Assembly (NCBI GenBank): GCA_000436075.1
Contig: FR884609.1
Coordinates: 16,258 to 35,515, forward strand
DNA from: Eggerthella sp. CAG:209
GTDB taxonomy: Bacteria > Actinomycetota > Coriobacteriia > Coriobacteriales > Eggerthellaceae
DNA: 19,258 nt
Reading direction: 5' to 3'
The notes below the pieces were generated by a model. That model ran no database searches. It was not told the origin of the DNA and saw nothing but the letters and a program-made list of their open reading frames with translations. Within the stretch, counting starts at the first letter, position 1. Each line of letters opens with the position of its first letter. The position numbers were made by a program, and so were the translations under genes. Shown piece by piece: positions 15,191 to 19,258 of the stretch.

Positions 15191-16351
15191 ATGCAGGTAA
15201 CCGAAACTATCAAGTATGTAGGCATAAACGATCATGATATCGATTTGTTTGAAGGGCAGTACGATGTTCGCGAAAACGGCATGGCGTACAACAGCTACGT
15301 TGTTATCGGCGAAAAGGTAGCGGTAGCTGACACGGTTGATGCTCGTTTCGTTGACGAATGGCTGGGTAACGTTGAAACCGCTCTTGATGGGCGCACGCCT
15401 GATTACCTTGTGGTGCATCATATGGAGCCCGACCATTCGGCTGGCATTGTTGCGTTCATGGACCGCTATCCCGACGCGCAGGTTGTTGCTTCGAAGATGG
15501 CCTTCAAGATGATGGCTGCTTATTTTGGCACCGATTTCTCCGATCGCCAGATTGTATGCAAGGAAGGCTTTGAGCTTGATCTTGGCGGTCGCACGCTTCG
15601 TTTTATCGGCGCTGCCAACGTGCATTGGCCCGAAGTCATGTTTTCCTACGATTCGCAAGACAAAGTGCTGTTTTCCGCAGATGCCTTTGGCAAGTTTGGA
15701 GCAAACGATATCGAAGATCCTGAAGGCTGGGCTTGCGAAGCACGCCGCTATTATTTTGGAATCGTGGGTAAGTTCGGCAAGAATGTACAGGCTGTTCTGC
15801 ATAAGGTTGCTGCGTTTGATGTCGAATGCATCTGTCCGCTTCATGGCCCTGTGCTCTCTGGAAACCTGGCGTACTACGTGGAAACGTACACCACCTGGTC
15901 GCATTACGAGCCCGAAAACAGCGGCGTAACCATTGCCTATACCAGCGTATACGGCCATACCAAGCAGGCTGCAGAAGAGCTGGCACGTGCCCTTAAGGAA
16001 AAAGGGCAAACCGTTTCGCTCTTTGATCTGGCGCGTGATGATATGGCCGAAGCAGTGGAGGATGCATTTCGCTACAATCGTCTGGTGCTTGCAAGCATCA
16101 CGTATGCGGGGGATATCTTCCCGTTTATGACCACGTTCATCCATACGCTTGCCGAGCACGCGTATCAAAACCGCAAGGTGGCCTTCATCGAATCTGGCAC
16201 CTGGGCTCCAGTAGCCGCCAAGGCCATGCGTGCGCAGATGGAACAGCTGGCCGGTATCGAGTTTGCGGAAACGGTTGTTACCGTGCGTGGTTCAGTAGAT
16301 GATGCTGCGCGTGCCCAGATTGCCGCTCTGGCTAATGAGCTTGCTAGTTAG
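15191..16351 (+). CDS. fprA: Flavodiiron protein (A-type flavoprotein, O2/NO reductase)
   Basis: A 386-residue cytoplasmic enzyme that reduces O2 to water and/or NO to N2O, protecting anaerobes. The N-terminal metallo-beta-lactamase-like domain has the diiron ligands His77, Glu79 and Asp81 (HHMEPDH), His145 (ANVHWPE), Asp164 (FSADAFG) and His218 (CPLHGPV). The C-terminal flavodoxin domain starts near residue 246 with the FMN loop YTSVYGHTKQ (250-259). There is no C-terminal rubredoxin, so it needs a separate electron donor. GGAG is 7 bases before the ATG. It is separated from the Mo locus by 303 bases and appears to have its own promoter. Whether O2 or NO is the main substrate cannot be told from sequence. 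Confidence 0.95.
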   Translation: MQVTETIKYVGINDHDIDLFEGQYDVRENGMAYNSYVVIGEKVAVADTVDARFVDEWLGNVETALDGRTPDYLVVHHMEPDHSAGIVAFMDRYPDAQVVASKMAFKMMAAYFGTDFSDRQIVCKEGFELDLGGRTLRFIGAANVHWPEVMFSYDSQDKVLFSADAFGKFGANDIEDPEGWACEARRYYFGIVGKFGKNVQAVLHKVAAFDVECICPLHGPVLSGNLAYYVETYTTWSHYEPENSGVTIAYTSVYGHTKQAAEELARALKEKGQTVSLFDLARDDMAEAVEDAFRYNRLVLASITYAGDIFPFMTTFIHTLAEHAYQNRKVAFIESGTWAPVAAKAMRAQMEQLAGIEFAETVVTVRGSVDDAARAQIAALANELAS

Positions 16352-16811
16352 CCTAATTCACCGCAATGGCGCCCTTCATGCCTTGGTTGGAATCAAAATA
16401 CGAGGGCAAAGATGCGCGATTCGAGAAAATGCGTCCATCAAAAGAAAGGCGCAAGAACTTTCTGGACTGCAACGTGGTTGGCTCCGAAAGGGATGACCCT
16501 GCGCAGGCGCTTACGACATTCCCCAAGGCACATTGCCAAGCTCCGTGCCGACAAAGTCCAGCAGAGTGCCAAACGTGAGATCAAGCGCCGCTACAGGGTC
16601 GTGCAATCTTTCCGCTCGAGGGAATTGATGCTGCGCCTGTCGCGAGCGAGTCTCATGGAGGCCGAGGGGCAGTGGTGTTAGCAGCACGTATTCTCCGAGG
16701 CCTCGGCCGCTGTGGACTTCGCCGAGGCAGCAGACAGGAGGGTCCCGGCAGATGAGAGGCGTCGTGGCCGTGTCCACGCGCGCCCTAACGCCTGCCTTTG
16801 GCTTGCGATCC
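16352..16811. other. Gene-free junction with a change in base composition
   Basis: No gene in these 460 bases is convincing: open frames on both strands lack family motifs and ribosome sites. To its left, sequence is near half GC (29 of 60 in 15781-15840); to its right it is much higher (42 of 60 in 18181-18240). It contains a 12-bp palindrome CCGAGGCCTCGG (16695-16706) and two further GCCGAGG copies (16661-16667, 16721-16727) able to pair with it. No terminator is clear for either flanking convergent gene. It may hold degraded remnants at an insertion boundary. Confidence 0.5.
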
Positions 16812-17591
16812 TCAGCGTTGCTGGCGCCGCCACAGCGCGTAAAAGCTTCCCAGCTCGCCGTGAAGCAGCTCAATGCGTACGTCGAAGGCGTCTTCGACTG
16901 CCGCTAGCACTTCGGCCTCTTGCGGCGCTCCTTGGGCTAGTAGCTTGCCATTTCGCATTACGCATACCTCGTCGGAGTACCTGAGCGCCAAATCGATGTC
17001 ATGGATCACCGCGACGACGGTTTTGCCATGTTCCTCTTTGAGCGAGCGCATCAGCTCCATTACCTCGTAGCACGCGGACACGTCGAGAAACGAGGTCGGC
17101 TCGTCGAAGAGCACAACGGGCGTGTCTTGCGCCAGGACCATGGCGATGAAGGCGCGTTGCCGCTGGCCGCCGGAAAGCTCGGCTACCGGGCGCTCGGCAA
17201 GGTCTGCCAGCCTACACGCCTCAAGCGCCCGCTCCACTGCTTCGTAATCGGCAGCATCCATCGTCGCGAGTATCCCGTGATGTGGGTACCTACCACAGGC
17301 CACCAATCGCCGCACGCTCATGGGCGGTGCGGCGTGCTCCTGCGTCAGCAAGCTTAACAGACGCGCGCGTTCTTTGGAGGAGAGCGCGCTGACATCGCGC
17401 CCCATCACGCTGGTGCTGCCCTTCCAGGGCTTGCAGATGCCGCTTGCAAGCTTAAGCAGCGATGATTTGCCGCAGCCGTTGGGGCCGATGATGCTCGTTA
17501 CCTTGCCTTCAGCGAGCTCGAGGGTCAGCTCGCTGAACAAGGCACGCTCGCCGTAGCCAAAGGACACGTCGCTCAGCTGTACGCTAGCCAT
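16812..17591 (-). CDS. Iron/siderophore/heme/cobalamin-type ABC importer ATPase
   Basis: A 259-residue ATPase of the FecE/FhuC/BtuD type that powers uptake of a metal chelate through the inner membrane. Walker A GPNGCGKSS (36-44), a Q-loop in LLTQEH (81-86), signature AELSGGQRQR (137-146), Walker B VVLFDEPTS (159-167) and H-loop VIHDID with His197 are all intact. It overlaps the upstream permease gene by 8 bases, so the two are coupled. The substrate cannot be read from the ATPase. It belongs to the GC-rich block at the right end of the window. If the permease is really broken, this ATPase may have no partner. Confidence 0.93.
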   Translation of the reverse strand: MASVQLSDVSFGYGERALFSELTLELAEGKVTSIIGPNGCGKSSLLKLASGICKPWKGSTSVMGRDVSALSSKERARLLSLLTQEHAAPPMSVRRLVACGRYPHHGILATMDAADYEAVERALEACRLADLAERPVAELSGGQRQRAFIAMVLAQDTPVVLFDEPTSFLDVSACYEVMELMRSLKEEHGKTVVAVIHDIDLALRYSDEVCVMRNGKLLAQGAPQEAEVLAAVEDAFDVRIELLHGELGSFYALWRRQQR

Positions 17592-18649
17592 TGAGGCCTC
17601 CCTTCCCGCGGCGCAAGATCAGGTAGACGAAGAATGGCCCGCCTAGTAGCGACAAGACAATGCCGACGGGAATCTCATATGGGGAGAACAACGTGCGGGC
17701 GAGCAGATCGCACAGGCACACCAGCAGCCCTCCCAGCAGCGGCGCCATCGCAAGGACGCGGCGGTTGTCGTGGCCCACCAGCGTGCGGACCGCGTGCGGG
17801 ACGATGAGCCCCACGAATCCGATGAGACCTGCAAAGCTCACTGCGCAACCTGCGAGCGCGGCGGCAGACACTAGCGCGACAAGGCGCGTGCGTCGGACGT
17901 TGAGGCCCAGGGAGTGTGCCTGATGCTCGCCCAGCGAGAGCAGGTTGAGCTGCGTGCCCTGCAACAGGCCGAGCACCAGCACCGCGCAGATCGCGCAGCT
18001 GGGGACGATGAGTTCGTCCAGTTTGACGCCGGACAGGCCGCCGATTAAGAATCCGGAGGCTCCCACGTAGGCGTCCGGATTCACGATGAGGATCGTGTTC
18101 ATGCCTGCAGTGAAGATTGACGTGAACGCCATGCCGGCGAGCACGACGGTGAGGCGTGACGAGCCCCCAAGGCCCGCCACAGCAAAGATGAGCCCCGCCA
18201 CGCATAGCGCGCCGAGGAAGGCCGCAACGGGAGCGAGCCCAAAGGCGCTGGGGAACGTGCACGCCGCCAGTAGCACGAAGAAACCCGAGCCAGCGTTCAC
18301 GCCGATTATGTTCGGGCTGGCCAGGGGGTTGTCGAGCGCAGCTTGGATGAGCGCACCTGCCTGCGCGAGCGCGGCGCCGGCAAGAAGCGCGGCCGGCAAG
18401 AGGCGCGGCGAGCACGCGCGGCAGGCGGATGTTCCAGATGACGTTTGCCGCTGTCTGCTCAGCATCCGCGCCAAAGGCGAGCGCGAGCACGTCATCTATG
18501 CCAACGGAGGTCGAGCCGATAACGATGCCGAGCACCGCGGTACATCCCAACAGCACCGCTGCGGCAGCCATTGCCATCACGAATCGTCCGTTTGCCTGCA
18601 AAGTATGCCTGCGCTCCCCGTGTAAGCTTGTTGTCTGTATCTCCTTCAA
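17584..18649 (-). pseudogene. FecCD-type ABC permease, frameshifted by a 16-bp duplication
   Basis: The permease of the same importer, in two reading frames. From 18649 the first frame encodes the normal family start (IGSTSVGIDDVLALAFG, then NIRLPRVLAAPLAG). It then loses homology, and the second frame picks up with LLAGAALAQAGALIQAALDN, NPLASPNIIGVNAGSG and runs to LSLLGGPFFVYLILRRG at 17584. Between them are two adjacent copies of a 16-bp unit (18378-18409). Removing one copy restores one frame of 349 residues, the usual FecCD length (about 330-350), and the expected VLAALLAGAALAQ. As given, it cannot make the full 10-helix protein. The start is uncertain: TTG at 18649, 8 bases after the binding-protein stop, or a downstream GTG/ATG. 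Confidence 0.88.
18378..18409. repeat. 16-bp tandem duplication inside the permease gene
   Basis: CGGCAAGAAGCGCGGC (18378-18393) is followed directly by CGGCAAGAGGCGCGGC (18394-18409), one mismatch in 16. Sixteen is not a multiple of three, so the extra copy shifts the reading frame at exactly the point where permease homology changes frame. Confidence 0.92.
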
Positions 18650-18657
18650 GTCAGGTG

Positions 18658-19258
18658 CTACTTCTGCTCGTGTTGGTCCTCGTAGAGGGCCTCGTACAGC
18701 TCCTCGTACGCGTCATCCCAGTTTTTGTTGGGTTTGTAGAGGAACAGCTTGGGGTCGAGCGTGATGACGCGACCCTTCTTGACGGCGGTGAGCTCCTTCC
18801 AAGCCGGGTTAGCCGTGGTCTGGTCCTTGAGGGCCTTTTGCGCTGCCTCGTCGGAGTCGCCCATCGGCAGCAGGAAGATGAAATCGGGGTCGGCCTTGAC
18901 CAGGGACTCCAGGCTGTAGTCGGACAGCAGGCTCTTGTCGGCGTCGGTGATGTTGCTTACGCCCAGCTCGGCGAGCATGGTGCCGGTCTGGGTCGAGGAC
19001 GCCTGGACGCGCGTGCCGCCGGAGTACGTGGTCAGCACCGCGACGCTGCCAGCGCTCTTGCCCTCGGCCTTCTTCTTTATGGCGGCAATGTTCTCGGCGA
19101 CGTTAGTGCCGTTTTCTTCGTATGCCTTGGTGTTGCCGGTGATATCGCAGCAGGTCTTGAGCATGCGCAGGTAGTCGTCGAAGGTGGTCACGTTGAAGTA
19201 CGCCACGGCGATGCCCGCCGCCTGCAGGGTGTCCTTGAGGTCGGTCTGTGCGACGCCG
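18658..19258 (-). CDS. Iron-chelate type ABC substrate-binding protein (partial)
   Basis: The C-terminal 200 or so residues of a periplasmic-binding-type (PeriBP_2/FepB-BtuF) lipoprotein that captures the metal chelate; it enters from beyond the right edge, so the signal peptide and N-lobe are not in view. The open frame continues to the window end (DLKDTLQAAGIAVAYFNVTT), so the GTG at 19206 is internal. Family features are YFNVTTFDDYLRMLK, DITGNTKAYEENG, the second-lobe PDFIFLLPMG, and NPAWKELTAVKKGRVITLDP. It is first in the order binding protein, permease, ATPase, all on the minus strand, with 8 bases to the permease start. Substrate unknown. Confidence 0.9.
   Translation of the reverse strand, partial: GVAQTDLKDTLQAAGIAVAYFNVTTFDDYLRMLKTCCDITGNTKAYEENGTNVAENIAAIKKKAEGKSAGSVAVLTTYSGGTRVQASSTQTGTMLAELGVSNITDADKSLLSDYSLESLVKADPDFIFLLPMGDSDEAAQKALKDQTTANPAWKELTAVKKGRVITLDPKLFLYKPNKNWDDAYEELYEALYEDQHEQK

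Noticed and set aside
15101..16168. A 355-codon open frame on the minus strand opposite fprA
   Set aside because: It lies wholly antisense to a gene with all diiron ligands, has no family motif and no ribosome site, and is explained by the codon bias of fprA.
16412..16681. Arg-rich 89-codon open frame as a possible transposase remnant
   Set aside because: No DDE or other transposase motif and no terminal inverted repeats could be seen; left as unassigned junction.
18429..18495. Separate start of the permease second frame at 18495
   Set aside because: The first 30 or so residues of that frame are out-of-frame shadow of the real N-terminal region; homology begins only at the duplication.

Overview
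The window looks like chromosomal DNA of an anaerobic actinobacterium, most likely Coriobacteriia/Eggerthellaceae. This is an inference from gene content (labile-selenium Mo hydroxylase accessory genes, a flavodiiron protein, a DUF134/NifX-type protein, a MoaE-like protein of the type seen in gut anaerobes) and from codon style; no rRNA or species marker is present. Base composition is near 50% GC for most of the window and clearly higher (around 60-70% in the blocks counted) from about 16.4 kb to the right end.

Layout. 35-547 (-) is an orphan short flavodoxin of the BilS type. 759-1574 (+) is a DUF134-type DNA-binding protein fused to a NifX/NifB-like domain with a His/Cys-rich tail; two identical palindromes flank its promoter and a strong terminator follows it. 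1869-4364 (+) is a UvrA-like double ABC ATPase without the UvrB-binding insertion. 4638-6125 (+) is an NCS2 xanthine/uracil-type permease ending in a strong terminator. 6386-6988 (-) is a MocA-type nucleotidyltransferase. 7094-13138 (+) is a tight operon: FAD subunit, 2Fe-2S subunit and Mo subunit of a xanthine dehydrogenase-family hydroxylase, then YqeC, YqeB and XdhC. The permease, MocA and this operon together form a purine-import plus selenium-dependent molybdenum hydroxylase locus: the permease brings in the purine, MocA and XdhC handle the cofactor, YqeB/YqeC are the hallmark accessory proteins of selenium-dependent members, and the three subunits are the enzyme.

13243-13731 (+) is the C-terminal remnant of a DegV protein. 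13979-14425 (+) is a small four-helix membrane protein interrupted by one in-frame UGA followed at once by a strong hairpin; it is either a selenocysteine codon or a nonsense mutation of a Trp codon. 14471-14887 (+) is a MoaE-like protein. 15191-16351 (+) is a flavodiiron protein (FprA) for O2/NO reduction. 16352-16811 holds no recognisable gene and is where base composition changes. 16812-19258 (-) is an iron/siderophore/heme/cobalamin-type ABC importer (ATPase, permease, binding protein running off the edge); its permease is frameshifted by a 16-bp tandem duplication.

Most notable points: the UGA-plus-hairpin gene next to a selenium-linked locus, the 16-bp duplication that breaks the importer permease, the paired palindromes around the DUF134/NifX promoter, and the mutually exclusive repeats upstream of the UGA gene.
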